Part shown: in pieces, positions 1 through 7,931 of the stretch
Position numbering within the stretch: the stretch's first letter is position 1
How the letters are laid out: each line of letters starts with the position of its first letter
Origin: Lishizhenia sp033720595
GTDB taxonomy: Bacteria > Bacteroidota > Bacteroidia > Flavobacteriales_D > Crocinitomicaceae
NCBI RefSeq assembly: GCF_033720595.1
Contig: NZ_JAWWCF010000080.1
Coordinates: forward strand, 1 to 12,234
Length of the DNA: 12,234 nucleotides
Reading direction: 5' to 3'
Translations under genes and position numbers: made by a program
The notes under the pieces: model-generated
Databases searched by the model: none
The model's input: the letters and a program-made list of their open reading frames with translations, nothing else
What the model was told of the DNA's origin: nothing

Positions 1-25
1 AAAAAAGCGGCTCTACACCGCTTTT
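1..25 (-). terminator. Rho-independent terminator after the TM2 gene
   Basis: Positions 3-10 (AAAAGCGG) pair with 18-25 (CCGCTTTT) around a 7-nt loop. Read on the minus strand, the stem is followed by a T run (A1-A6 on the plus strand). It lies 9 bp past the stop of the TM2-domain gene, so it probably ends that transcript. The hairpin touches the window edge, so its full T tract cannot be seen. Confidence 0.75.
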
Positions 26-34
26 CTAAACTAT

Positions 35-271
35 TTAATTTTTAACAGGGATACCATTTTTATCTTTGAAATTTCCTGTAGCAATAAGGATAATATCAAT
101 TAATGACCAAATTCCTAGTCCTCCTAAGGTAATAAGCATTAAGATACCTGTTCCAATTTTACCTGCGTAAAAACGGTGTACACCGAAACCTCCTAATAAT
201 ACTGCAAGTAAGATTAAAGTAACAAAGTCTAGGCTGCTTTTTTGTTCCATGTCTAAAGTTTGGTTTTCCAT
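35..271 (-). CDS. TM2 domain-containing small membrane protein
   Basis: This 78-residue protein is predicted to sit in the inner membrane. Residues about 15-36 form a first hydrophobic segment and 40-66 a second. The hallmark HRFYAG lies at residues 32-37 between them, and WSLIDIILIATGNFKDKNG (55-73) matches the conserved end of the TM2 family. TM2 proteins of this size are widespread in bacteria, but their biochemical role is not settled. The ATG at 271 gives a short polar N-terminus and is the natural start; no Shine-Dalgarno sequence is visible. It is the last gene before the terminator at 1-25 and lies 222 bp downstream of the histidine kinase. Cotranscription with the kinase is possible but not shown. 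The family assignment is firm; the function is unknown. Confidence 0.85.
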   Translation of the reverse strand: MENQTLDMEQKSSLDFVTLILLAVLLGGFGVHRFYAGKIGTGILMLITLGGLGIWSLIDIILIATGNFKDKNGIPVKN

Positions 272-493
272 AAGTAATTGTTGTTGAGCTAAGTGTTTAC
301 CACGAAAAGTGATTGAAATTTAAGTAGCTCGGTTAATAATGTTTTAGTTTTCGGAAGTGAATATAATAAATTTTTTCACTTAGGAGCTGCCTAGAAAGGG
401 GAGGAGGCTTCTGCAGTGAAGCTAGGATTTAGGGTGTTATTTATTATAGGATAGAGGTGAGTGGTGACTAATTCTTCTTCGGGGAATTGATAT

Positions 494-1633
494 TTATACA
501 GGTATACTGAAATAAAATTGACTTCCTTCATTGATCTTGGATTCTACCCATATTTTACCGTGGTGAAGGCTCACTATTTTTTTACAATGTGCTAAACCTA
601 TACCCGTACCCTCGTAATAATCTTTGGAATGAAGTCTTTTGAAAATGGAGAAAATTTCATGTTGATGTTTTTCTGAAATTCCTATTCCATTATCGCGAAC
701 ACAGAAAGTCCAATGGTCCTTTTCTTGGTGAGCACTGAGGTTAACTTGCACAGGGTTATCGGGCTTTTTAAATTTAATAGCATTACTGATGAGGTTTTGG
801 AATAAAAGTCGCAATTCAATTTCTACTCCTTTTACTACAGGTAGATTTTTGTATTCAATTTCAACCGTGCTTTGCTGAATTGTTGTGTCGAGATCTTTTA
901 GAATATCTGCAATTAAAAACTCTGTGTTAACTTCCTGAAGGTTTCTAGTTTGACCTATTTTACTGTAGTCAAGAATTCCTTCTATGAGGTCGCTCATTCT
1001 TTTGCTGGATGTTTGCAAGTAATTTAAAAATTGCTCAGATTTTTCGTCCATATTTACGCCGAGATGTTTTCTTAATAAGGTTACCAAACTTGTTATCGTG
1101 AACAAGGGTTCTTTTAAGTCGTGCGATGCTATATATGCAAAATTCTCTAGCTCTAAATTTTTGGTGATGAGCTCCTCTGTTTTTTCTTGTATTTTTTCTT
1201 CCAGTTTTCTGTTGAAAGCTAATTGTTTTCCATGACTTTCAACTTTTTGGTCAATATTTTTAATAAATACGTAAATGAGAGGTTTGCCCTCCAAAATGTA
1301 CTTACAAGGTGTTGCTTCTGCATGAAAGATACTTCCATCTTTTCGTACGAATTTTGTTTGTACGGTAAGTTTATCTTCACTCTGCATATCTTCTAACACC
1401 GATTCAGAATTTTCTAGTTCATCTTTGGTGTGTAAATCGAATATTTTTAATGTATCCAATTCCTCTTTGGTGTAACCAAATTCTTTCAATGCACTCTCGT
1501 TAATATTGAGGATATTCATTTCCATATCATGGATAAGAATAGGAATAACCGCCATTTCAAACATTTGCTTGAAGATATCTCCTTTTTCATCTAGAGTTGT
1601 AAAACCTTCAAGTTTATTTTGAACATTTTCCAT
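494..1633 (-). CDS. PAS domain sensor histidine kinase
   Basis: This 379-residue protein resembles a soluble sensor kinase of a two-component system. Residues about 22-128 form a PAS domain followed by a PAC-like stretch. A charged helix at 130-163 links to the HisKA domain, where FAYIASHDLKEP places the phospho-accepting histidine at H171. The ATP-binding domain shows the N box with N284, the G1 box DNGIGIS (314-320) and the G2 box GTGIGL (342-347). No transmembrane segment or receiver domain is visible, so the signal is probably cytoplasmic and the partner regulator is encoded elsewhere. The ATG at 1633 leads directly into the PAS region. It lies 92 bp downstream of the SpoIIE phosphatase gene on the same strand, which suggests a functional or transcriptional link. 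Its ligand and target cannot be inferred. Confidence 0.93.
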   Translation of the reverse strand: MENVQNKLEGFTTLDEKGDIFKQMFEMAVIPILIHDMEMNILNINESALKEFGYTKEELDTLKIFDLHTKDELENSESVLEDMQSEDKLTVQTKFVRKDGSIFHAEATPCKYILEGKPLIYVFIKNIDQKVESHGKQLAFNRKLEEKIQEKTEELITKNLELENFAYIASHDLKEPLFTITSLVTLLRKHLGVNMDEKSEQFLNYLQTSSKRMSDLIEGILDYSKIGQTRNLQEVNTEFLIADILKDLDTTIQQSTVEIEYKNLPVVKGVEIELRLLFQNLISNAIKFKKPDNPVQVNLSAHQEKDHWTFCVRDNGIGISEKHQHEIFSIFKRLHSKDYYEGTGIGLAHCKKIVSLHHGKIWVESKINEGSQFYFSIPV

Positions 1634-1725
1634 GAAGAGTGTTTTATTGATTACTTTTTGGGGTGGTTAAGTTAAAATAAATATACTATAAGTTCCATTA
1701 TAAATTAAATGTTCTTTCGATGAGC

Positions 1726-3621
1726 TTATAGTTTTATTCCAAAAATACATACATCATCCACTTGTTCGTTCTCTCCTTTCCATTGTTGAAAGCTTTTGCT
1801 GATTTTGATTTTTTGCTCTTTCATGGGAAGGTGACTTATTTCTAAGAGGAGCTTTTTAAGATTTTTACGCATGAATTTTTTATTTTTTTCTCCTCCAAAT
1901 TGATCCACAAACCCATCGGATAGGAGGTAGTAGCAATCTCCTTTTTTTATGTTAAAGATTTGGTTTTCAAAAGGCTCGTAGGTAGATAATCCTCCTATAG
2001 GCTGTCTATCTGCTTTAAAAATTTCCACAGTGTTTTCCCTTACGCGATACACCGGATTATTCGCCCCTGAATACTGTACCTCTTGTTTCTGAAAATCAAA
2101 GCAACAAATGGATATGTCCATCCCGTCTTTTATAGAAAGCTCAGAGAAAGAAAACATTTCGTCAAAAAGCACGTGAAGTTTATCTAAAATGGTGGAGGGT
2201 TCAGTGATTCCAAATGCATTAATGGTACGTTGTATTAAACCATGACTTAAAGCACTTACAAAAGCCCCTGGAACACCATGGCCGGTACAGTCACCCACGG
2301 CAACAATTACTTTGTTATCAATCTTGCTACAGTAATAGAAATCACCACTTACCGTATTCCTAGGGAGGTATATTACGAAGGAGTCGTGAAGGATTTGGTG
2401 AATGTATTTTTTGGAAGGCAGTAAACCGAGTTGAATGCGTTTCGCATAGTTGATTGAGTCTTGAATTTCTTTACTTTTCTCTAGTAATTCCTCTCTTTGG
2501 TTAAAAATTTCTAGAGACATTTTATTGAAGGCTTCAGAAAGTTGACCAATTTCATCAACGGTGGTCGGAGGAATAGTTTTACCGTAATCTCCATGTGCAA
2601 TTTCCGCAGCGATGGATTTTAGCTTAATCAATGGTTTGGATATCTGTCGTGTAATTCCTGTTACCAAAAGTATGAAGATAATAATCACCCCTGCACTTAG
2701 GGAAAGTACTTTGTACCGTAATTTTTGAATAGGAGCTAAAATTTCTTTTTTATCAATTTCTGCTAAAATCACCCAGTTTAGCCCCTCAATTTTTAAGGGA
2801 CTAGATGCGCTTAAAACTTCTATGTTTCTGTAGTCGTTAATGATGGAAATATTGGTTCTGCCTTTCAGTGCTTCTGTTACAGAAGGGGTTTTAACGGTTA
2901 ATTGATTTAAGGAGTTGTCAATAAACCTGGATTGACTTTTTATAATGTATTTATCATCAACAAGATAAGTTTCTCCAGTGTTACCTAATCCTTGAAGAAC
3001 TGTATTGGTAAGCATAATGTTGTCAATATCATGAGAAGGAATTGTAAAACCGAGTATTGCTCTAAATGTTCCATCGGGATAATAGATGGGGGTAGCAGTA
3101 GCGAGGTATAATTCATTGCGTATACGCACATAATCAAATAGGGTAGTTTTTTTTGTTTTAAAAACGCGTTTATAAATATTTTTAATGTATGTGCTGAGTG
3201 TATCCTCGATGTCTGCAGTAAACATTAGTTTTCCATCGAAATGAGCAATGGAAAAATGGGATGAATCGTAAATAATTATCATATCATGATAAGATTCATT
3301 GATCATGAAGGAATTAATGGGCTTGCGTCTAAACACAGAGTCTTTTTTTTTGTGTACTCCTTTTAACATTAAATCAATTTCTACTGAGGTAGCTGCAATT
3401 TGAGTGCTTTTGAGTTTACCATCTAAAAAGTCTTTGATGAATTCAGTTTTGATAACTCGCGATGCTGTGAGCTGTTCAAAAGTTCTGTTTAGAATAGCTT
3501 TCTTGGTGAGGTTAAAAGAGTAGAAGCCTACGACTAGTATTGTAAGTACCCCAAGCCCGATAAAGGCAATTAATATCTTCAGTCTTATTTTGCTCCTTAT
3601 ATAGAGAATGAGCTTCTTCAT
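1726..3621 (-). CDS. Membrane sensor serine phosphatase (Cache-HAMP-SpoIIE/PP2C)
   Basis: This 631-residue transmembrane signalling protein has a membrane segment at about 15-37. A periplasmic Cache-like sensor region spans about 40-300, with the motifs ATATPIYYPDGTFRAILG (174-191) and GNTGETYLVDD (213-223). A second membrane segment (306-323), a HAMP domain (about 325-378) and a short coiled linker ending in SINYAKRIQ follow. The C-terminal SpoIIE-type PP2C phosphatase has metal-ligand aspartates in SGDFYY (D427), GDCTGHGVPGA (D444), LSDGF (D569) and VDDV (D622/D623). The catalytic set looks complete. The family dephosphorylates serine or threonine, often on STAS-type anti-anti-sigma proteins, but no such partner is encoded here. 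The histidine kinase lies 92 bp downstream. The upstream 136 bp shows no clear TAnnTTTG promoter. The sensed ligand is unknown; small-molecule binding by the Cache region is an inference from the family. Confidence 0.92.
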   Translation of the reverse strand: MKKLILYIRSKIRLKILIAFIGLGVLTILVVGFYSFNLTKKAILNRTFEQLTASRVIKTEFIKDFLDGKLKSTQIAATSVEIDLMLKGVHKKKDSVFRRKPINSFMINESYHDMIIIYDSSHFSIAHFDGKLMFTADIEDTLSTYIKNIYKRVFKTKKTTLFDYVRIRNELYLATATPIYYPDGTFRAILGFTIPSHDIDNIMLTNTVLQGLGNTGETYLVDDKYIIKSQSRFIDNSLNQLTVKTPSVTEALKGRTNISIINDYRNIEVLSASSPLKIEGLNWVILAEIDKKEILAPIQKLRYKVLSLSAGVIIIFILLVTGITRQISKPLIKLKSIAAEIAHGDYGKTIPPTTVDEIGQLSEAFNKMSLEIFNQREELLEKSKEIQDSINYAKRIQLGLLPSKKYIHQILHDSFVIYLPRNTVSGDFYYCSKIDNKVIVAVGDCTGHGVPGAFVSALSHGLIQRTINAFGITEPSTILDKLHVLFDEMFSFSELSIKDGMDISICCFDFQKQEVQYSGANNPVYRVRENTVEIFKADRQPIGGLSTYEPFENQIFNIKKGDCYYLLSDGFVDQFGGEKNKKFMRKNLKKLLLEISHLPMKEQKIKISKSFQQWKGENEQVDDVCIFGIKL

Positions 3622-3757
3622 CAGAGGTTGTTTACTAATAATTTTTGGAATTCTATCGCTACAGTAATTTAGTGAAATCGAGGATGTTATTCAATTTATT
3701 GTGACATAGTGGCGTATATATGGGGTACGTGTGAAGTTGAGAAGGAAAATTGTGAAC

Positions 3758-3790
3758 AAAAAAAATCCCTCCCGAAATTTCGAGAGGGAT
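3758..3790 (-). terminator. Rho-independent terminator of the proCBA operon
   Basis: ATCCCTC at 3765-3771 pairs with GAGGGAT at 3784-3790. After one mismatch (3772/3783) the stem continues inside with CGA (3773-3775) and TCG (3780-3782). On the minus strand the stem runs straight into a T run (A3758-A3765 on the plus strand). It begins 22 bp past the proA stop codon, as expected for the end of the proline operon. Confidence 0.9.
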
Positions 3791-3812
3791 ATAATTTCAA
3801 AGTAATTGAAGA

Positions 3813-5012
3813 TTACACACGGATGTGACCATCTCCAAATACGTAATATTTATTGGTTACCAATTGTTTCAATCCTAGTGGACCTCTATGGTGAAGTTTG
3901 TCTGTTGAGATTGCTAATTCTGCACCAACTCCCATTTGTCCCCCATCCGTAAATCGGGTAGAGGCATTGTGGTAAACTGCGGCAGAGTCAACCTGTTCCA
4001 TAAATACTTCTGCCTCTTTTGCATCTTCTGTTAAAATCGCAGCGGAGTGACCTCCAGAGTATTTATTAATCATTTCGATAGCTGTTTCTTCATTGTCTAC
4101 AGCACTCAACATGATTTTCATTGCTAAAAATTCTTCATACCATGTATTTTTATCTTCAACAACTGTATTATTCGGTAGTGTGCTGGCTAATGAAGCATCT
4201 ACTACAACCTCTACCTGATGGTCGTTTAAAATGGTATTCAAATCTTTAACCTTTGCTTCAAAATCAGGAATATTTTTATCAATTAACACTTTATCCAAAG
4301 CATTACAACCCGAAATTTTATCAGTTTTCGCATTGATAACAACTTTGACTGTTTTTTCCCAATCTGCATTTGGCGTTATGTAAAGAAAGTTGTTCCCTCT
4401 ACCGCTAATTAATACGGCACAGGTTGCGTGTTCTTTTACAAAAGCAATCAATCTTTCACCACCTCGAGGTACAATTAAATCAAGCTTTTCATCTGGGTTA
4501 CGCAAAAAGTCTTGTGTTTCTTGGCGGTTCATGTGTAAGAGTTTGATCCAATCTTTACTCAAACCATTTTCTTCTAAGGCTTGGTGCCAGCATTTTTCTA
4601 AAATAAGGTTAGAAAATTTCGCTTCTTTACCTCCTTTTAGTAATATTTTGTTGTTGGCTTTAAAGGCCAATACAGCAGCTTCAATGGTAACATCAGGTCT
4701 AGATTCATAGATAATCATGATGGTTCCAAATGGAGCTGTTTTGTTTTGAATGTTCAGACCTGTTTCTAAGGTTCTGTTAGAAATTACCTGTTGTACAGGG
4801 TCTTCCTGTTGACGCACTTCTTTGATGGCTTGAATCATTCCATCCACCTTTGCTTCATTTACAACTAAACGGTCGTAAAGTGCTTGGTCATCTTTTTGAA
4901 AAGCGTCTAAATCTTTTTGGTTTTCTGCTATAATGGCTTGTTTGTTCTCCGCTATAATTCGCATCATAGCATCGAGTACGTCGTTCTTTTTATTGGTATT
5001 TAATAATTCCAT
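3813..5012 (-). CDS. proA: Gamma-glutamyl phosphate reductase (glutamate-5-semialdehyde dehydrogenase)
   Basis: This cytoplasmic enzyme reduces gamma-glutamyl phosphate with NADPH to glutamate-5-semialdehyde, the second step of proline synthesis. The 399-residue length fits the family (about 415). Recognisable parts are PFGTIMIIYESRPDVT (94-109), LKGGKEA (125-131), DLIVPRGGERLI (178-189), the catalytic-cysteine segment KISGCNALDK (C236), and the C-terminal HHRGPLGLKQL (374-384) with DGHIR at the end. Two stretches differ from the enterobacterial form: GRGNNFLYI (204-212), and KISGCNAL where that form has RPSVCNA. This may reflect a Bacteroidota lineage. The ATG at 5012 is 27 bp after the proB stop, so the gene is the third of a proC-proB-proA operon and is followed by a strong terminator. 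Identity is secure from the motifs and the neighbours. Confidence 0.96.
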   Translation of the reverse strand: MELLNTNKKNDVLDAMMRIIAENKQAIIAENQKDLDAFQKDDQALYDRLVVNEAKVDGMIQAIKEVRQQEDPVQQVISNRTLETGLNIQNKTAPFGTIMIIYESRPDVTIEAAVLAFKANNKILLKGGKEAKFSNLILEKCWHQALEENGLSKDWIKLLHMNRQETQDFLRNPDEKLDLIVPRGGERLIAFVKEHATCAVLISGRGNNFLYITPNADWEKTVKVVINAKTDKISGCNALDKVLIDKNIPDFEAKVKDLNTILNDHQVEVVVDASLASTLPNNTVVEDKNTWYEEFLAMKIMLSAVDNEETAIEMINKYSGGHSAAILTEDAKEAEVFMEQVDSAAVYHNASTRFTDGGQMGVGAELAISTDKLHHRGPLGLKQLVTNKYYVFGDGHIRV

Positions 5013-5039
5013 GTGTGTAATGTCTTGTAAAAATGTATG

Positions 5040-5828
5040 TTATTTTTCTTCGCCTTTGTCGTTCACGAATTTTGTTCCCACTTCTTTTCCTTCCAAAATG
5101 TCGATAATGATGTCGTCGTATTTACCGTTGGCAATGTAGGTTGGAATGTTTTTCTTGGCTGTACCTTTGGCGATACGCAATTTAGATTTCATTCCACCAC
5201 GTCCTTCTCCTTCTCCTTTTTCTGAAGCTTGAACATATTTTTCAACGTTTTGATCTACACTTACGGTATTCAATTTACGTGTATCATCATCGTCTGGGTG
5301 CCCCGTGTATAAACCGTCTATATCGGTAAGGATGATAAGCATGTCGGCGTCGATTAATTCGGCGACCAAACTGGCTAACTCATCGTTATCGGTAAACATA
5401 GACATGGAAAGTGACACAGCATCATCTTCGTTGGCGATAGGAATAATTCCCTCGTGTAGTAATGCTTCGTAACAATTGATCATGTTCTCTCTGTGTAGTC
5501 CTGGATCAAAATCTCTTTTGGTGGCCAAAACTTGGGCACAGCGCATACCATAATCGTGAAATATACTGTAGTAGTGACGCATCATACGTGGTTGACCAAC
5601 CGCAGAAAATACTTGTCGACGTATAGAAGGTTCTTCAATGGAACATTCTCCCAAGACCTCTTTCCCGGCAATGGTTGAACCCGAAGATACGAGTACGGTG
5701 ATAATATCTCTTTCGTATAAGTAGGCGATTTGTCTGACTAAATTTTTTAATATCGGGCCTACAATTCTGTTGTCTCTATTGGTCATCACATTGGTTCCTA
5801 CTTTGATGACCACTTTTTTCTTGTGCAT
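5040..5828 (-). CDS. proB: Glutamate 5-kinase, short form without PUA domain
   Basis: This enzyme phosphorylates L-glutamate with ATP to gamma-glutamyl phosphate, the first step of proline synthesis and the usual point of feedback control by proline. The amino-acid-kinase fold is complete: VVIKVGTNVM (6-15), LVSSGSTIAGK (46-56), SAVGQPRMM (75-83), PIANEDDAV (130-138), FTDNDELASLVAELI (145-159), LTDIDGLYT (167-175) and GRGGMKSKL (209-217). At 262 residues it stops where the kinase domain ends, so the C-terminal PUA domain of the E. coli type (367 residues) is absent. Short glutamate kinases are known in other bacteria, so this is probably functional rather than truncated. The ATG at 5828 lies 18 bp after the proC stop; proA follows after 27 bp. 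Confidence 0.95.
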   Translation of the reverse strand: MHKKKVVIKVGTNVMTNRDNRIVGPILKNLVRQIAYLYERDIITVLVSSGSTIAGKEVLGECSIEEPSIRRQVFSAVGQPRMMRHYYSIFHDYGMRCAQVLATKRDFDPGLHRENMINCYEALLHEGIIPIANEDDAVSLSMSMFTDNDELASLVAELIDADMLIILTDIDGLYTGHPDDDDTRKLNTVSVDQNVEKYVQASEKGEGEGRGGMKSKLRIAKGTAKKNIPTYIANGKYDDIIIDILEGKEVGTKFVNDKGEEK

Positions 5829-5846
5829 ATTTTGTGTTTGAGTGAA

Positions 5847-6653
5847 TTAACTTTGTTCGCCAAGTTCTACAGCTCTATCAAAGGCTGCATAAGCGGCTTT
5901 CTTAATTAATTCGTTAACGTTATTGTCTTCTAATGAATCTAAAGCGGCGCGTGTAGTACCTCCTTTAGACGCAACTCTGTCCATCAATGTTTGTGGACTC
6001 ACATTGGCATGATTGAAAAGTTCTACGGCCCCTTCGAATGTATTGGATACAAGTATTTTTGAATCGTTCGGAGAGAAGCCCATTTTCAATGCAGCTTCCA
6101 TCATAGAGTGCATGAAGTAAAATACATAAGCTGGTCCAGATCCTGAGATACCTGTAGAGGCGTCAATAAAGTTTTCATTTTTTACGCGGATAGATTCTCC
6201 GGTTGTGTCCAGTAAGTTTCTCACCATGATGAGTTCAACTTTAGAAACCTCTGGAGATTCTGTGTAAGAGGTAACACCTTTTCCTACCTGTGCAGGAAGG
6301 TTAGGCATAGTTCTTACCACTTTTTTTACACCCAATCCTTCTTGGATGGATTCTATTGTAACACCCGCCATAAGTGATACAAAGATTTGTTGGTCGTTTA
6401 CCAAGTGTTTTATTTTAGCGTATAAATCATCACAGTGGTATGGCTTTACCGCTAAAAATACGATGTCTGCCTGTGGCAAACAATCTTCGATATTATTGAA
6501 AGTATCGAAGTGTGGTACTTCCTCTAGTTTAGCAAGTACTTCTTGAGAAACATCATAAATCTGAATGTTTCTTCTGTTTTTGAAAGGAGATGTTGCCATC
6601 CCTTCTGCATAGGTAAGCCCCATATTTCCGGCCCCTATCATTAAAATTTTCAT
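5847..6653 (-). CDS. proC: Pyrroline-5-carboxylate reductase
   Basis: This enzyme reduces 1-pyrroline-5-carboxylate to L-proline with NAD(P)H, the last step of the pathway. The N-terminal Rossmann motif is MIGAGNMG (5-12). Further family motifs are FLAVKPY (66-72), VRTMPNLPAQVGKG (113-126), the signature STGISGSGPAYVFYFM (166-181) and VASKGGTTRAALDSL (227-241). The reading frame extends upstream to 6701, but the ATG at 6653 is chosen because it puts the nucleotide-binding strand at the very N-terminus and gives the usual length (268 residues). It is the first gene of the proC-proB-proA operon, so the set encodes every enzyme needed from glutamate to proline. The 243 bp upstream hold no full promoter match, only an isolated TAATTTTG box (6798-6805, minus strand) with no partner box at the right distance. 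Confidence 0.96.
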   Translation of the reverse strand: MKILMIGAGNMGLTYAEGMATSPFKNRRNIQIYDVSQEVLAKLEEVPHFDTFNNIEDCLPQADIVFLAVKPYHCDDLYAKIKHLVNDQQIFVSLMAGVTIESIQEGLGVKKVVRTMPNLPAQVGKGVTSYTESPEVSKVELIMVRNLLDTTGESIRVKNENFIDASTGISGSGPAYVFYFMHSMMEAALKMGFSPNDSKILVSNTFEGAVELFNHANVSPQTLMDRVASKGGTTRAALDSLEDNNVNELIKKAAYAAFDRAVELGEQS

Positions 6654-6896
6654 CTTAAAAGATTTTAAATTTTCGCAAAATATTAGACGCAAAAAAACCA
6701 AGTAACTGTTGTTATTTGGTCATATCATCGTCTAACAAAACGCTTTATTACTAATTATTTCAAGTTGCCTTTAAAATAACACTTTTCTTGGTTTATCCAA
6801 AATTAATCCTGATTAATAAGGTGTTAGGTAAGGAAGTAAACCTTAAAGCTTAAGTTTTTGCGAAATATTTGTTTGTTGTAGCCTACTACCAGTGAG

Positions 6897-7259
6897 CTAG
6901 TTGAGTTCTATTTTTTGCCAATTTTCACGTAGGCGTAAATATTCCTTTTTAAAACGTGAGAGGTAATAGTTTACAGCTCCCTTTCTGTCAGAATCTGGGT
7001 CTTTATCGTTGATAGCTTTAAAACTACTTTTAATTAAACCAATGATATCTGAATGCAACAGAAGTATGGAGGCTTGTTCATCTATTTCCTGATCGGTGAA
7101 TACACTTTTAATGGATTCTAATTCTAACTGTTCTGTGGGTGTAATGCTACGTTTCTCTTTTAATTGATCTAAATAGGGCAACAGGGTAGCACTTAACTCC
7201 ACAAAGTTTTTCAACACCAAAAGTGCCTTATTAATTTGTGATATGTTTGAAGTGTTCAT
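6897..7259 (-). CDS. Hypothetical alpha-helical protein, 120 residues
   Basis: I do not recognise this protein. It has no signal peptide, membrane segment or known motif. The sequence suggests mostly amphipathic helices: about 5-36 (rich in Leu, Asn and Lys), 41-55, 57-83 and 90-118, the last basic and aromatic (SRFKKEYLRLRENWQ). Codon use and base composition look like its neighbours, and the ATG at 7259 is the only sensible start. It stands alone: 243 bp separate its stop from proC, and the terminator at 7346-7376 insulates it from the Spy-like gene upstream. No promoter of the TAnnTTTG type is visible in the 86 bp between that terminator and the start codon. It is probably a real cytoplasmic protein, but its role is unknown. 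Confidence 0.7.
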   Translation of the reverse strand: MNTSNISQINKALLVLKNFVELSATLLPYLDQLKEKRSITPTEQLELESIKSVFTDQEIDEQASILLLHSDIIGLIKSSFKAINDKDPDSDRKGAVNYYLSRFKKEYLRLRENWQKIELN

Positions 7260-7345
7260 GACTGTATTGTTTAGCGTTTGTAAGTCGTTCTATTATATAA
7301 ACGTAAAAAGTGGCTATAAAGTTGACTCTCAGTAAAGAATCAATT

Positions 7346-7376
7346 AAAAAAGCAGGTGTGAACCACACCTGCTTTT
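7346..7376 (-). terminator. Rho-independent terminator after the Spy-like gene
   Basis: AGCAGGTGTG (7351-7360) pairs perfectly with CACACCTGCT (7364-7373), extended by AAA/TTT, around a 3-nt loop. On the minus strand the stem is followed by a run of T (A7346-A7351 on the plus strand). It begins 42 bp past the stop of the Spy-like gene and separates that gene from the downstream 120-residue gene. Confidence 0.88.
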
Positions 7377-7418
7377 CGATCGCTACTAAGTATATATGTA
7401 AACTTAACTTATGAAATT

Positions 7419-7853
7419 CTATTGCGGATGATGGTGACCTTTGGTGCTGTGTGCGCCTTGTTTATGGCCTTTACATTTTCCTTCACATTGGGCTTTACAA
7501 GCTTCTTTCTTTTGAGCTTTTAATTCAGCCAACTTTTCTTTTTGTTCTTGTGTTAATTCATTTTCAATTTTAGCCCTTCCTTCTTGACGCTGTTTTCTTG
7601 CTTTTTCTTTCAAAGCAATCATTTCAGCACGTGTTTCCTCTGCTTTCTTTATGTTTTCTAGTTCTATGGCATAGATTTTCTTTTTTTGAGCTTCGGTAAG
7701 ATCTAGGCTTTCGGCCATCTTATCTACACGTTTTTGCGCCTTTTGTTCTGGCGTCATTTCCACGCGTTCTTTCTTCTTTACGTCTGGCTGATCTTGTCCA
7801 AAACTAAGGGGAGCAATTAGGGCAAGGACTAGAATTAAAATATACTTTTTCAT
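7419..7853 (-). CDS. Exported Spy/LTXXQ-like helical protein with Cys/His-rich tail
   Basis: This 144-residue exported protein starts MKKYILILVLALIAPLSFGQ, a signal peptide probably cleaved near residue 19-20. The mature part is a highly charged helix resembling the Spy/CpxP (LTXXQ) or DUF4890-like proteins of Bacteroidota, with LDLTEAQ (50-56) and ELTQEQKEKL (99-108). Related proteins act as periplasmic chaperones or envelope-stress sensors. The last 26 residues hold three cysteines spaced C-x3-C-x3-C (C119, C123, C127) and five histidines (H130, H135, H140-H142), which could bind metal. The frame extends 7 codons upstream to 7874, but the ATG at 7853 is chosen because it starts the signal peptide. 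The 121 bp upstream contain an inverted repeat (7932-7945). It lies downstream of xerD on the same strand with no terminator seen between. Confidence 0.8.
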   Translation of the reverse strand: MKKYILILVLALIAPLSFGQDQPDVKKKERVEMTPEQKAQKRVDKMAESLDLTEAQKKKIYAIELENIKKAEETRAEMIALKEKARKQRQEGRAKIENELTQEQKEKLAELKAQKKEACKAQCEGKCKGHKQGAHSTKGHHHPQ

Positions 7854-7931
7854 GTCTATTGTTTTAGTATTCACTTTTTAGACCGTTGAAAAAGAGAGTG
7901 GTTTAATGGCTAATGTTGTATTAACGACTAT

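Noticed and set aside
407..422. GCTTC-TGCAGT-GAAGC hairpin between the histidine kinase and TM2 genes
   Set aside because: The stem is only 5 bp and no T run follows on either strand, so it is not supported as a terminator.
4390..4710. Plus-strand open frame of 106 codons inside proA
   Set aside because: It lies opposite well-conserved proA codons, has no family resemblance and no promoter, and is explained as an antisense shadow. The same applies to plus-strand frames at 4933-5225, 6346-6546, 8054-8499, 10414-10644, 10782-10979 and 11135-11347.
6654..6701. Upstream extension of proC by 16 codons
   Set aside because: It would put extra residues before the nucleotide-binding strand, which normally starts at the N-terminus in this family.
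6798..6805. TAATTTTG box on the minus strand as a proC promoter
   Set aside because: The box matches TAnnTTTG, but no TTG or TTTG lies 17-23 nt upstream. A single short AT-rich box is too weak.
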